64,000 bases of DNA from Amblyomma americanum (lineage: Eukaryota; Arthropoda; Arachnida; Ixodida; Ixodidae): the NCBI RefSeq assembly GCF_052857255.1, contig NC_135507.1:70442221-70506220 (forward strand). Reading direction: 5' to 3'. Made by a program: the position numbers and the translations under genes. Below the pieces are notes generated by a model. The model worked only from the letters and a program-made list of their open reading frames with translations. It did no database searches and had not been told where the DNA came from. This document shows positions 22,436 through 33,592 of this stretch, piece by piece (within the stretch, counting starts at the first letter, position 1; each line of letters begins with the position of its first letter).

Positions 22436-25190
22436 TTAGTGCATGATGCGATGGTATTTGGCAGGCCATTCCATAGTGCTATCGCGTCCGAAAAAAAATG
22501 GTGACTTTAGAGCTAAGGTGCGACAGTTGATTTGTGCGATGCTATGGTCATGGCTTAGGCGGCTAGACGTCCTGTGCGGGGGTTGCAGCTTTTCGTGTCT
22601 CGTGCGTGGGTGATAGTAGAAATGATGAAGAAGACAGAGGCAAGATATAATGCGGAGTGACTCGAGTGAAGGGATGGCCATGGAGTCTTTCAGCGCGGTG
22701 ATACTGGATTTCCTTGAATAGCAAGATGATATAAATCGGACGGTGCGATTCTGTATGGCTTCAAGGTCAGCGGCGAGGTACGCTTGTGATGGGTGCCAAA
22801 TGGATGAGGCATATTCTAGTTTTGGGCGAATGAATGTTATATATGATAGTTTTTTTATGTCGGGGGATGCAGCATTCAAGTTACGGCGCAGGTATCCGAG
22901 CGTGCGAGAGGCTGCAGCGCAGATGTTTTGAACGTGAGTTACCCATGATAGCGATGGCGTTAGATGGAGGCCAAGGTATCGGTAGGATAATGCGGGATCA
23001 ATGGAAAATGAGCCAATACTGTATTGATGCAGATTCATGGTGCGTTTTCTGGTGAACGACATGGATTTGCATTTGTTATTGTTTAAGGAGAGGAGGGATT
23101 TTTCGCACCAAGAGGAGAGTGTGTCAAGATCGGACTGAAGCAAAGATGAATCGTTGGTTTCCCTAATCACTCTGTATATGACGCAATAATCGGCAAAAAA
23201 GCCGTAATTCCGATTTCATATTACAAGGGAGGTCATTAATGTAAATTATGAATAGTAGTGGTGACAGGCCGGCGCCCTGAGGGACTCCCGATGTTACATT
23301 GGAAAGAGGAGAGTGGCTATCATTTGTAGAAGTGAACTGCTCGCGCCCTGAAAGAAAATTTTCGATCCAACGGATTAGGTTGACGGGAATTCCTAGTGAT
23401 GAAAGTTTTTGAAGTAAATGATTGTGCGGGACCCGATCAAATGCTTAGGAGTAATCGAGAAATATAGCATCTATTTGGAGGTTGGCGTCCATGGATTCGC
23501 GCAAATCGTGTATGAACTCGGCAAGCTGGGTTTCACATGAAAGGTGTTTCCTAAAACCATGCTGGTGCGAATAAAAAAAGTCATTAGATTCAAGATGTGT
23601 CATTAGCTTTGAGGATATAATGTGCTCGAGTAATTTTGATGGCACACTGGTTAGAGAAATAAGACGGTAGTTGGAGGCTAATTTGCGGTCACCGGATTTG
23701 AAGACTGGGATGATTTGGGCAATTTTCCAATCATCCGGAACTTCCTCGGATTGTAAAGACTGAGTAAAGATTCATTGTAGTATCTGAGCCGAAGTTGTTG
23801 ATGTGTTTTTTAGTAGTTTACTATCGATATGATCACAGCCTGCTGACGAAGACAGTTTTAGAGAAGGAATAAGTTTGCTGATACCGTTGGCATCAACCTG
23901 GATCATAGGCATCGCCACTGATGAGGATTCTGGTGAAGTTATGGCGGTAGAGTTGCTTGCAGGAGAAAACACCGAGTCGAAATAGCTGTTCAAAACACTG
24001 GCCCACTGATCTGCTTCGACTGGTTCTCCATCAGTTCCCATAAGCGCTGTTTGGTTCGGGCGAGACCTAGGGGATAGATTGCGCCAGAATTTGTTGGGTT
24101 CGACTGTAGGATTCTATGTAGATCGATGGAAAAGAATTTATTTTTTTGCAGCAGCTAAGCTTTCAATGTACGTTTTTGTACATTGATAATATCGGTCCCA
24201 TGTAATAGGTTAGTTAGATTTCTTTGCTGATCGATGGAGGCGCTTTTTCCTGTTTAGGAGACGTTTCAGGCTTACGGTAAACCACTCATTGCTATGATCG
24301 GACCTAATATTTCTTTTTGGAATGTATTTGTTTCTCAGGTTTTTCATTGCTGTTTTGTACAATTCCCAGTTATAATTAACTCTTATTGATAGTTAAGACT
24401 CACAGAAACGCCCATAAAACCGTGTAAGTTCCGCGTTGATGGCATCGAAGTTCGCTTTATTGTAATTTATGATTATCTTTTCTGCGCTTGATCTAACTTT
24501 CAGCAGTAGTGATATGGAAATGTGTAGAAGTGCATGGTCACTGAGTCCAGGAAGTGCCGTTACACCTTTAATGTCTTCGGGACTGCTCGTCAGCAAGAGA
24601 TCAACAGTGTTATTCCCTCTCGTCGGAAGTGTTATGGCTTGATGGAGACTGAAATCAAGGGTTAGATAGAGGAATTGCTTGGGCTTACTGGACTGTGATT
24701 TACCAGGTACGCTAAGTGGAGGCAAGTTAATCTGGGGGAAATTAAAATCGCCAAATAGAAAAATAGGCGATTTTGGAAAGTTATCTCTGATATACGCTAA
24801 ACTACGGTGGGGTGAGTTGATGAAAGATGGCCCAAAATCGGGTGGCCCGTAACAATTGCCAATTATAGCTTTCACAGTTGAGGTATGAACACAAACCCAT
24901 GATAATTCGAGTACGTCGTCGTGGTACACTAAGGATGATGACAATGTATTTCTTACAGCTATTAAAATACCGCCCCCTCTACGGTTGCTGAGATCGCGAC
25001 GATACGTGGTGAAGTTAAGATTAGCGGGAAGGACTTCGTTATCGAGGATATCTTCAGTTAACCAGGTTTCAGTTCGAATGATAATGTCCGCGTCAATGTC
25101 ATCGATGAAGCTAAGAAGCTGGTCACGCTTTGGAATTACGCTCCTTATGTAGGTAAATGAGATATGGATGTCGAGGTAAGATGGAGGACG
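22436..25190 (-). pseudogene. LINE-B ORF2 (endonuclease and reverse transcriptase), broken
   Basis: From 25190 downward the endonuclease is readable: TETWL (near 25070), RRGGGILIAV (near 24970), then an open frame 24944-24393 with GDFNFPQI and SDHALLHIS. RT parts follow: a 90-codon frame at 24041-23772, the segment with HQHGFRKHLSCETQL (23645-23445), SGVPQGAGLSPLLFI near 23270, and a catalytic box that reads FADY instead of FADD (changed codon at 23186-23188), one base out of frame with the preceding motif. The C-terminal 244 residues (23170-22436) are open. The protein would nick target DNA and copy the LINE RNA. Frameshifts, stops and the lost Asp make it inactive. Confidence 0.85.
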
Positions 25191-25931
25191 TCTGTTGTGA
25201 ACATGATTCGTTGCGCGTCATTCGCTACCGTGAGCGTTGGGAAGACGTGCCGTACATTCCGTCACCGTGTCAGTAGTGGGGTTGTACGTAAGGCACTTTT
25301 TTCCAACATGCAGCTTATCAAGTCGTAGTTTGAAGGCAGATTTTTGGGGGCGGATGAACTGCAGAATTTTTTAACGAGCAAGGCGAGTTTCAGGGGTAAA
25401 GTCTTCTCTGATTGCGTAGACCGTGTCTTTCAGTTTGGGCCCACACGACAAAATGTTTTCTTTTGTTTTAAAATGAGCTAATTTAATAATGATTGGGCGC
25501 TGTTTATCCATACAGTATTTTCCGAGTCGACGCGCACGTTCTATACTACCTGTGTCTAGTTCCACACCGAACTCAGTAGAGCAAAGGGCTCGTACCTGTT
25601 TTTCAGACTCTTCCCAACTTTCTTTTTCGCAGTCCTTAAGGCCAAAGAAAAGTAAGTTGTTTCTTCGCATACGATTGCTTGCGTCAATATTGGCGGCCTG
25701 CAGGACTGCGAGCTCACGTTTTATTTCGTTAGTTTCTTCTATTTTCGAATCTCCTAGTTCCTTTTTATGATCAAATTGTAACAAAGAAAGGCGGTTGTTT
25801 AGATCGGATATTATCTTTTCGTGGTTGTCTTGCGTAGCCTTAAGTTCTTTTAGCTCATTTGATATGCTGACCTGTGCGTCCTCAATGCGTTTGAGGGCTT
25901 CTAGAACGGATGAATTATCAAATAATGTCGG

Positions 25932-25955
25932 TGGTCCTGGGTTGAGCTCCACGTC
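25932..25955 (-). other. 2A translational-recoding peptide in LINE-B ORF1
   Basis: DVELNPGP followed by Pro matches the D(V/I)ExNPGP-P consensus at which ribosomes skip a peptide bond. It is preceded by a Leu-rich run (LMLYLSG), as usual for active 2A sequences. 2A peptides are known in ORF1 of some APE-type LINEs. Here it would release the N-terminal leader from the coiled-coil protein. Confidence 0.88.
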
Positions 25956-26112
25956 GCCTGATAGGTATAACATCAGTTGGGATAACAGGTGGGATAATAT
26001 ACAGTCACAACAAATTTGCACAGCGCTACGCCACTTGATCACATAGGGGCAAGACACCGCTACAAGGCAGCGGTTGCTTCTTTTGCATTCAATGGAATTG
26101 TTCAGGTAACTA

Positions 26113-26443
26113 ACCTGTAACGTCATCAGAGGTTTGAGCATGGTGCAGCGTGCGGTGTCGTGCCCCAGGTGATCTGCGGCGGGTCCCGGTATATATGCTG
26201 CGTGGGCGGGTCCGGTGATTGATGACGTCGATGAAGGAATGGGTTGCCAGGCGAGCAGCGGTATGCGGGCTAGGTTCGGAGCGTCGTTGGGTACCGTGCC
26301 GAGCACGTGGTCATTGACTGCGCACTCCGCACCGTGAACGGTTGACGGGACTTGAGGGAAGGGGCATTCAGCAGCAGGCAGCCAGAACAGCAGAACCTGT
26401 AACGTCAGCAGCGGGTTGAGCATGGTGCAGCGTGCGGTGTCGT
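26113..26443 (-). repeat. 49-bp direct repeat in LINE-B 5' region
   Basis: The segment 26113-26161 recurs at 26395-26443 (period 282 bp) with five or so differences. Both contain ACCTGTAACGTCA and GGTGCAGCGTGCGGTGTCGT. The sequence outside the 49 bp is not repeated. On the minus strand each copy encodes the same short peptide with an ATG (ARCTML). Confidence 0.8.
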
Positions 26444-26769
26444 CCGAATCACCAGTGGACATGGAGGATCTAGCGGCTGCACAGCGCAACGATCCAAGGG
26501 GCGTATTCCGTACCACTCTCAATCATAAAACGCGACTAAAACGCTCACAATGCTGCCATATTGCCCCGCTCCGTTTGGTCGGCCTTGGCCGACGGTTTTT
26601 GCGTCACCGGCGGCTGCTATTTACGTAGTGAACACGACTTTAGTAATGACGTTGCGCACCTAATTATGCGGACTTAGAATTGAGAACAAAAAAGGTAGCT
26701 CTTAAGCCCCTCACAATCTTTGTGAGCGAAAATGGCGGCTGTTTACAGCGTCTTATAGGCGGTTGGCCG

Positions 26770-27473
26770 CGCGAGCAACGGTTTAGGAGGGTGCTTGAAG
26801 ACGACTTTGACGCGCGGGACGAGTTATTTGGATGCTTCGACTCAGGAAGGAGAGTGCAGAGTGGCTGTGAGACGAACTCGCTCTTGAGCTGGGAGGTGTG
26901 TGGGTGAGTGCGCTGTCAATGGAGCGGCAGTAAGAGGCAGGTGCTGTGCGCGCTGCGCTTCTTTGCCACCATAGGAAATGAAGCAAACGTCGGCGTAGCC
27001 CAACCGACTGTGAGCAAGTGTTTGCGGCGGGTGGCGGGGACCATCGTCAACGTTGCGTCGCAGAAGGGGTGTGTTCGGTTTCCGGGGAGGCCCGAAGAGA
27101 CGGCGGCGAAGGAGGGCTTCCTTCGCTTAAGCTCTCGCCGCGGCAACATCCCCGGCATCGTCGGGCGGGTCGATTGCACACTCATCGCCATCAGGGGGCC
27201 ACGAGGCAGTGCTACGAACAATCCGCGAGGGGTACTACGCTGCGAACATGATAGTGAGTAGACCTCGGCCACTGTTTTTGACCGCATGAGTTCGGCTATA
27301 AGGGCGGGCCTAGGAAACGGGAGTAAGTTCATGCTGTGGGCGTGTTTTCTCTCAGATCTGTACCGTGAACATGGGCATTGTGGCCGCGGACAAGCGCTGA
27401 CCGGGATCCTTCCACTACGCGTTCGTCTGGCGGCACTGCAAGGTGGAGGAAGGCCTGCTGGACGACAGTGAGT
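26770..27473 (+). pseudogene. HARBI1-like (PIF/Harbinger) transposase pseudogene
   Basis: The readable order is DDFDARDELFGCFDSGRR, a stop, VLCALRFFATIGNEANVG, VAQPTVSKCLRRVAGTIV (helix-turn-helix-like), GRVDCTLIAIRGPRG (first catalytic Asp in VDCT), then after a one-base shift GYYAANMI. A plausible intron (GTGAGT at 27254, AG at 27354-27355) leads to ICTVNMGIVAADKR, a TGA (27398-27400) and PGSFHYAFVWR, where the second catalytic Asp is Tyr (27416-27418). A second donor-like GTGAGT follows at 27468. Two stops, one frameshift and the lost Asp make it a pseudogene. Whether it was a mobile transposase or a domesticated host gene cannot be decided here. Confidence 0.78.
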
Positions 27474-29318
27474 TTTTTTTTTTGGATAACAGAAAAAAGC
27501 CGTGTCAACCTTCGAGCCACCTCCGTCGCACATATTGAGCTCCAGCACTATGCATTTACCCTGATCTGCTAAAGCTACAAGAATCAGTCTGGCTAGTTAC
27601 ACCTATGCATCACGTAACGGTATGATACAGTGTATTGTCGCCCTTTTTAAATTGTTGGAACCCATGGTATTTCATAAGAAATCAAGGCAAAATGCACCTG
27701 ACGGCCCTTGTCTTGTGCAGGCAATCATAGGGCATCATTGATATCAGTATGGTGGTAAGGGTCTGACCTTACAGCAGTGCTCACTTATACACCTCAATCA
27801 TGCATTGTCCGGCTGTCGGATACTTAGCACGAATCTCGATTTTATAGTAGAGCTTCCTGCAATGCTATTGAGATCACCGAGAAAGGACATGCTTAACTAC
27901 GTCAGTTGTTGTTATGCAGAAGACAATTTCTACCCAGTGGAGCCCAGGCTGCCTCTGCCAGTGGCGTGGCATCACAGTTCCAACTCAACAGAAGGACTGT
28001 GCGACATGCCACATACTTTCAAGCAGTTTGTGGTTGAGCACTGCGTCAGTGCGCTGAAGAGCCCTGCCAGTGCGAGTGGATAGTGCGCATCATCACCGCA
28101 CGTGCTACATCACCTTAGTGTGTTTGCTACCTGCCAGTCACTCAGCAGCGTGTTGCAGAGTTTCTTACTGAAGGCGGAAAAGGTGTTGAAACAGCTCGCA
28201 AATTACGTGAAAAGTATCAATGTGCACTCTCTTTTGCAAATGCTTATGTCAGCCCACCTGCCCCTTCTCTGCTATCTCCTTCCGGGTTGGTGGAGTGCCT
28301 GTGGTAATTACCCGTGTGACGATAATGCATAAACCAAAAGTGTAGTGCTGGAGTAAGGCCCGAAATATTTGTTATGCTTGTTGGAATCAAAAACCACCAC
28401 CAAAGTTTTTTTTAATGCATCACACATTCAGTAAGCGCATTTATTTTTTTAGGCGCGGCATTTGACACGAGTGTTTCTATTGCAGAAAAGGCAGTGTACA
28501 CACTAGCATACTTTACCTTGATGTAGAATTACCATATTGCATTTCCAAGTGCAGTTAAGAAAAAGAAATGAAAAATTGAGTTCAAAGTGCCTTTTTCTTT
28601 CATACACTGGCTTTCTGTTCAATAAATACTGCATGGTAAAGTCTACATAATGCATTTTCATGACTAGAAAACATTTGGGCACAGATAAGATGTCTAAATA
28701 CCAAAGCTAAGCTTTTAGCTTGATGGTATGTGACCAGGGGTTTCACTCTGTGCTAGAAGCTGTACCTACTGCAAGGAGACAGCTGTACAACAACGCATAA
28801 CAAATATTGTAAGGTGCAGTGCCTACAATGACTGTTGAATGACTAGAACATCTTCACTGATAGACAAAGATGTGTAAACATCGCAGACACATCATCGAGG
28901 AGATGGTGTGTGAGTAGAGGTTATTTTACAATAACGAAACATGCAGCACCCTTACTGGGAATGCTCTACAGCACTAAGAATATACAGGCAGCTTCATTAT
29001 GGGAAATTTTCAGCACTCGGTTATTGCCCCATAACTGACACCTAGCTTTGTATGCGATAACACAAGGCTATGAAGTTTTGTCCATGATGACAAGAGACGG
29101 TGACAATGCCAAATGGTCCGACAAGCTCCTTATGCAGTCACGTAATATGTGTGTCAAGTGTAACTGTTTTCAAGCTACTTTTCCTCTAAGTATTTAATAT
29201 CGTAGTTATTTTGAACTGGTTGTTCCCTTTCATACTGGAGCGGCCTGTATACAGGATACCTCCGATAAGATGGACCATAATTAATAAAAACCTCTGCTTT
29301 CTTTCGAGGTGAAAGGAA
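27474..29318. other. Unassigned region after the HARBI1-like pseudogene
   Basis: A 92-codon plus-strand frame (27805-28083; ends KSPASASG) might be a further exon or transposase remnant, since it follows an acceptor-like pyrimidine tract and AG near 27720, but I recognise no motif. The remainder is AT-rich without gene signals. Confidence 0.35.
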
Positions 29319-29479
29319 GTGCATGTTGTTAGAAACTATGTAAAATATTTAAACCCTTCAAACGCTGCCCTCGCCAAACCCAGCAATACCATCACTCCAC
29401 CTGCTGCGCAAAATACAATAACACATCACTGCCCTGTCCTACCTACCTCACTGCCCTGGATCATACGCAAACTTGTACA

Positions 29480-29920
29480 TTGCCTCTACACATTCATTGT
29501 GGAGAATTCAAGCGCTGTGTACCAGCGAACGTGAACAAACTTGCTCAACTCTCTGCCCTGTTGCAATTAGCCTCTACACAATCCATACAAGCATCTTCTT
29601 ACCTGGTTGACCCCGAATCTATTAGAAAATCAGCAATGAAGTTAATGGAACAAGCTCGTTGCCTCCTCGGTGAAAGAAGCAAAGTTATCAAATCAAGTGC
29701 TTCCTTTCTCTCTGAACAAACTAAACGGAGCATAAACATCGCAATTTCTGCATCTTGCATCGGCAAGAAAAACGGAACTACCGCAACAACTGGACATCTA
29801 CCAAACGGAGCAACAACACCACCAACGGAACATCAATTGCTCCGCCCTATGTGGGCAAGAATGATCGTTGTCACAGAGGCAGGTCGTGTCGGCTCTAATT
29901 TCCCGCACCGAGATCTCTAG
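29480..29920 (+). CDS. Hypothetical open frame, 146 codons
   Basis: I do not recognise this protein. It is Ser/Ala/Thr-rich with a predicted helical stretch (VNKLAQLSALLQLASTQS) and no signal peptide, membrane segment or known motif. The usual ATG context is weak. Its length in DNA of moderate GC content is not itself proof of coding. It could be a remnant of a transposon accessory protein or chance. Confidence 0.2.
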   Translation: MPLHIHCGEFKRCVPANVNKLAQLSALLQLASTQSIQASSYLVDPESIRKSAMKLMEQARCLLGERSKVIKSSASFLSEQTKRSINIAISASCIGKKNGTTATTGHLPNGATTPPTEHQLLRPMWARMIVVTEAGRVGSNFPHRDL

Positions 29921-30673
29921 CTATCAGCAGCTGTCTGTTTCTGTCAGTCGGCAGTTGCGTCTGTGTGATGATTCATGGTCGTCTGGTTTTTTCTAAAGAA
30001 AAACAAACACAACCAGTAGTCGCTCGGTCATCGATACTAGGCTCCGACCGAGAGCACAGACTAAAGTTGTCTTCATAGATTTTAGAGCTGAGCGCTCCTT
30101 GTAAGTTGATCTCCGCAGGCCCATAGCATTCACAGCCATCAAATAGATTTTTCCGCGGAATTAATACATCCGCAAAGTACCTTCATTTTATACGGATGCA
30201 CAAAAACAAGAACTAGCCATGGAATCAGCTGTTTTTTGACGGCCGCCATGTTTACGGGATGCCACTGCCAGCGCGCTCTCATGGCAATAAAAGTTACCCT
30301 AAAGCAAATTTAATTGCAAAACTGAGAACGCTTCTAATTTTTCTTCGTGTTGTTGAGTTTTGAACACAGTTTATTACCAAATTAAAGCATTATTTGTTTT
30401 ATTCACTGCGGTTCTGTTTATTTTTAGTTGACATGTTCACGATTTACCGCTAACAGCGCACCTTCGCGGCAACAAAAGTGACTGAACAGCAAACTTAACT
30501 GCAAAACTGAAAACACTGCTTGTTTTGTTTGGTGCTGTTGAGTTTGAAAGACAGTTTCTTACAAAAATGAAACATTACTCGTTTTAGTCTTTACAGGTAA
30601 ACATTAGCCTACGGTCCCTTGTCGTGAGAATAAATGCAGTAGAACTTTCTGACGGGCTAGTTGGTACATCACT
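29921..30673. other. No recognisable feature
   Basis: This is AT-rich DNA with a degenerate two-copy similarity (AACTGAGAACGCTTCTAATT near 30320 and AACTGAAAACACTGCTTGTT near 30503, with related flanks), suggesting an old local duplication. No gene is seen. Confidence 0.4.
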
Positions 30674-30786
30674 ATTAAACAGCGTGCGCTAACAGGACGT
30701 ACACAGGAAACTTGGAGACAGAGGAAATAAGCGCTTCTTTCCTCTGTCTTCAAGTTTCCTGTGTACGCCCTGTTAGCGCACGCTGT

Positions 30787-30791
<5 letters not shown>
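30674..30791. repeat. Near-perfect 118-bp foldback
   Basis: The whole segment is a palindrome with three mismatches in 59 pairs, centred on AGCGCT near 30732. The outer end is ATTAAACAGCGTGCGCTAAC and the inner part CAGAGGAAA. It abuts directly a (TAA)n tract and a SINE fragment. It has no coding capacity. Sequence similarity to the foldback at 46066 is limited to short motifs such as ACAGGACG. Confidence 0.9.
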
Positions 30792-30856
<65 letters not shown>

Positions 30857-30925
30857 TAATTGGTTTCTTTGGTGAAAGGAAATGGCGCAGTATCTGTCTC
30901 ATATATCGTTGGACACCTGAACCTC
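30792..30925 (-). mobile_element. SINE family 2 fragment with (TAA)n tail
   Basis: A (TAA)n run of about 65 bases, in SINE orientation an (ATT)n-type tail, is followed by about 70 bp of the SINE body (GGAAATGGCGCAGTATCTGT to GACACCTGAACC). The rest of the body and the head are missing. The same tail type is seen in the full copy at 37882. Confidence 0.8.
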
Positions 30926-31091
30926 TGTTTAATAGAGAATAAATGGTTCCGGGGCGGAGGCCTGCTAATAGCCACTGCAACCTTGCTGCTAATTGGATGA
31001 TTCCGCTCTCGGCATCTCGCGGTGTCGTCATTTTGACGTCACGCTCTCAAAATTGAGAGCGATTTAGAGAGCTGTACAGAATGCGGCCCCA

Positions 31092-31551
31092 GAGATGCAT
31101 CGTCTTCGCTCCTCATCCGCGTCCCTGTCCTTCGCCGAATGTCCACTGCCGTTTTCCTCTCAGTTCATTACGTGCGGGACACCCACTGGCGTCTCGCGCC
31201 CCTACGTACCTTTGGCTTTCCGTCGCACGATTTTTAAAACTGCACCGCCTGAGCCGCCCTAGTATTCGTGCTACACAGAAGTTCACCACTTCTCGTTTCG
31301 TTTGGCCAAGCATCAATGCCGACGTCACCAATGGGCACGAACCTGCCTTCACTGCCAGCGCGTCAAAGTTCTCCGGCATACATTAACGCCTGCCTTCTTT
31401 TCGGCCGCTCGACGCGCGGTTTTCCCACGGTCACATAGACATTTTTGAACCGCTCCCGTTGTCACGCGCGGCCTCTTATCTGCTCAAATTTGTGGATCGT
31501 TTAACCCGCTGGCCCGAGGCATTGCCCATTGCTGACATTACGGCCGAGACC
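31092..31551 (+). pseudogene. gypsy-3 integrase relic, N-terminal part
   Basis: Read across three frames this gives the region before the zinc finger (AECPLPFSSQF), the zinc-binding region (IRATQKFTTSRFVWPSINAD, then ARTCLHCQRVKV), and the first part of the catalytic core (DARFSHGHIDIFEPLPLSR, then YLLKFVDRLTRWPEALPIAD). Frameshifts alternate every 60-100 bp. It ends at GGCCGAGACC (31542-31551), the same 10 bp that resumes at 35053, so the domain was cut by the TIR element between them. Confidence 0.82.
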
Positions 31552-33417
31552 ATGGAGAAAGGAAAATTTAGGGAGAGGCCATCACGTGAGATATTTTGAT
31601 GAAGGAAACAAGCTCAGCGCCATATTGTCCAGGCGCGCTCATTTTTTTTCCCCTGCTCTTGTTTACGTTTCTCCGCGCGCGCGTTTCAAACCACGTGAAT
31701 GAGCTGGCCTAAAGAGACTCCAGTGCGAGTGGCGCTTGGTTTCTAGCCGTTGTTCATATACTGGAGACGTCAGAAATGTTCGTGCGGGACACCCAGCTCC
31801 TTCCAGTTATTGCTGTTTGCCGCGTGGTCTCCGCGCCGTCCAAGCTCTCTCGTTCGTACAAAACACTCCGGCTTGCATGTTCATAATCAAATAGCATTCG
31901 CCGCTTTCGACTGCGTCGTTTTGCGACGACGGAGTTATGTGTCCCTGGGTTTCTTCCGGGCTGCACTTGGCGAAATGTACTGGTATACTTACATCCGGTT
32001 TATCCTAGCCTCGCACATGTTAATAGCAGGGCTAGAAGGCTAATTTCACCAGATAAGGTGAAGTTCAAAAAAAAAATTAGTTCAGTGAAATTGTGTATAA
32101 ATACACAGCTGCTGCCAAAATATAGCAGAAGAAAACAAAACGAAAATTTGCATACATATATACTTTGAAGATCATGCTTGTTTGTGTTCTCTCTTCTTTT
32201 CTGATATAAACTCTTACCCATGGTGCCACTGAAATGTAACTTGTTACCTTGTGCCGTGTATCATCTTTCATTCTTTTTTATGCTGTGTTCCTTGGATCGC
32301 GCTGTGTATTTCATGATACTTCTGAGACAACTGTCCCTCTTTAATGCAATGTAAAGCACTGCATTTAAATTTAAGCTTCCTGAAAAGTTTTAGTACATGG
32401 CTACCCTGGAAGCTTTCCGTGTCCAGCTTGTTGTCACGAGGCTTATATTTAAATGGCCCTCTGCAACACTTTGTACATGAGAGCATCATGATTTTCGATT
32501 GCACAGCTGTCAAACGTGCTAATGATGTTGTAAAAAAAATATTTCTTTGCTGGAATGAATTTAGAGCTTCATGCCTGCATAGATCCCTGAGAAAGGTTTT
32601 TGATGTCGGGTTGTTTACATGCTGTGCTCGAATAAAAGTGGTCTAGATAGCGGCCACACTTCAATCACGCTCTCTGGTTGATAGCACAACCCTCTCAGAT
32701 TTACGCTGAATAAGTGTGCACGTGCCTGCTTTTGGCTAAGTCGTGAACAATGCTTCCATGCATGGTCATACCGCTGCTTAGTGTTCAACCTGCCTTTTAA
32801 TGCTGATCTTGTTGACGAATAATGCAATCTCCACATCGCATATGTTTGGGCAGCTGGCTGTGTCAACAATGTCTTCTGCTGCAGCAGTGAGAACAAAAAG
32901 AATCCGGCAGTATTTTGTTTTTGGTCTTGAATACTGTATTTACCTTCATAACAAGTTTTCGTGTGGCTGGCCATGTCAGGAATGCTGTCTCATACAGCAC
33001 AGAGGATGCGCAAATATACGAATAGGTCTGAGTTCTTGACCCGGAATGCAAAACTTAACATTATAACATATTCATAATGATGACCGTGCCAACAATGACG
33101 CTGGATCCACAACATCAAGAGCCACTCATAGAGGTGACAGAAACAGAGAGGGCCGACAGTGCCTATAGTAGCACGGCAGGGGAGGATATATGAGGGGGGG
33201 GGGATGTCATCCCCATCCCAAAGCCTGAAATTTTACATAGGAAAACCGTAACGAACCCCAATTGCTCAACAAAAAAATTGCAAGAAATACATGTTTCAAA
33301 TGAGACAAACCCCCTCCTGCCCCCTTCAAGAATTATTCATAAATCCACCCTTCCAGCATTGCCACGTGGCAGGTTTTACATCCACATATCTGGTTTAGCG
33401 CATGATAGTTAATATCG

Positions 33418-33592
33418 GTTTCGGTTTATGGGGGTTTAACGTCCCAAAGCGACTCAGGCTATGAGAGACGCCGTAGTGAAGGGCTCCGGGAATTTCGACC
33501 ACCTGGGGTTCTTTAACGTGCATTGACATCGCACAGTACACGGGCCTCTAGAATTTCGCCTCCATCGAAATTCAACCGCCGCGGCCGGGATC
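33418..33592 (-). mobile_element. Ruka-like SINE, head-truncated
   Basis: It matches the copy at 17311-17540 from GGTTTAACGTCCCAAAGCG to GCCGCGGCCGGGATC and then stops inside the B-box region, so the tRNA-like 5' half is missing. It lies inside the 3.5-kb TIR element. Confidence 0.85.

Larger units (their letters stand above)
25218..26522 (-). pseudogene. LINE-B ORF1 with 2A peptide, one internal stop
   Basis: This open frame of 383 codons ends at a TAA (25371-25373). The same frame continues for 50 more codons to TGA at 25218-25220, so the stop is probably secondary. From the N-terminus there is a poorly conserved leader with a hydrophobic stretch (LLTLQVLLFWLPAAE), a second hydrophobic run leading to the 2A motif DVELNPGP, a coiled coil of about 100 residues (LKELKATQDNHEKIISDLNN), and an RRM-like half with NLLFFGLKD and IERARRLG. 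The function would be binding of the LINE RNA. The true start codon is unclear. Confidence 0.75.
22083..26525 (-). mobile_element. LINE-B, CR1-like non-LTR retrotransposon with 2A peptide
   Basis: On the minus strand the order is 5' region with a short direct repeat, ORF1 (26522-25218), ORF2 with endonuclease and RT (about 25190-22436), a 3' UTR with an (AT)n tract, and a 3' tail of AATGAAATGAAA type at 22083-22095. It begins where the gypsy-3 RNase H relic stops. About 4.4 kb long, it seems nearly full length but dead (stops, frameshifts and one lost RT active-site residue). The exact 5' end lies between 26440 and 26530. Confidence 0.85.

Noticed and set aside
30712..31031. Open frames with poly-Ile or poly-Tyr/Ile on both strands
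   Set aside because: They are translations of the (TAA)n SINE tail and the foldback.
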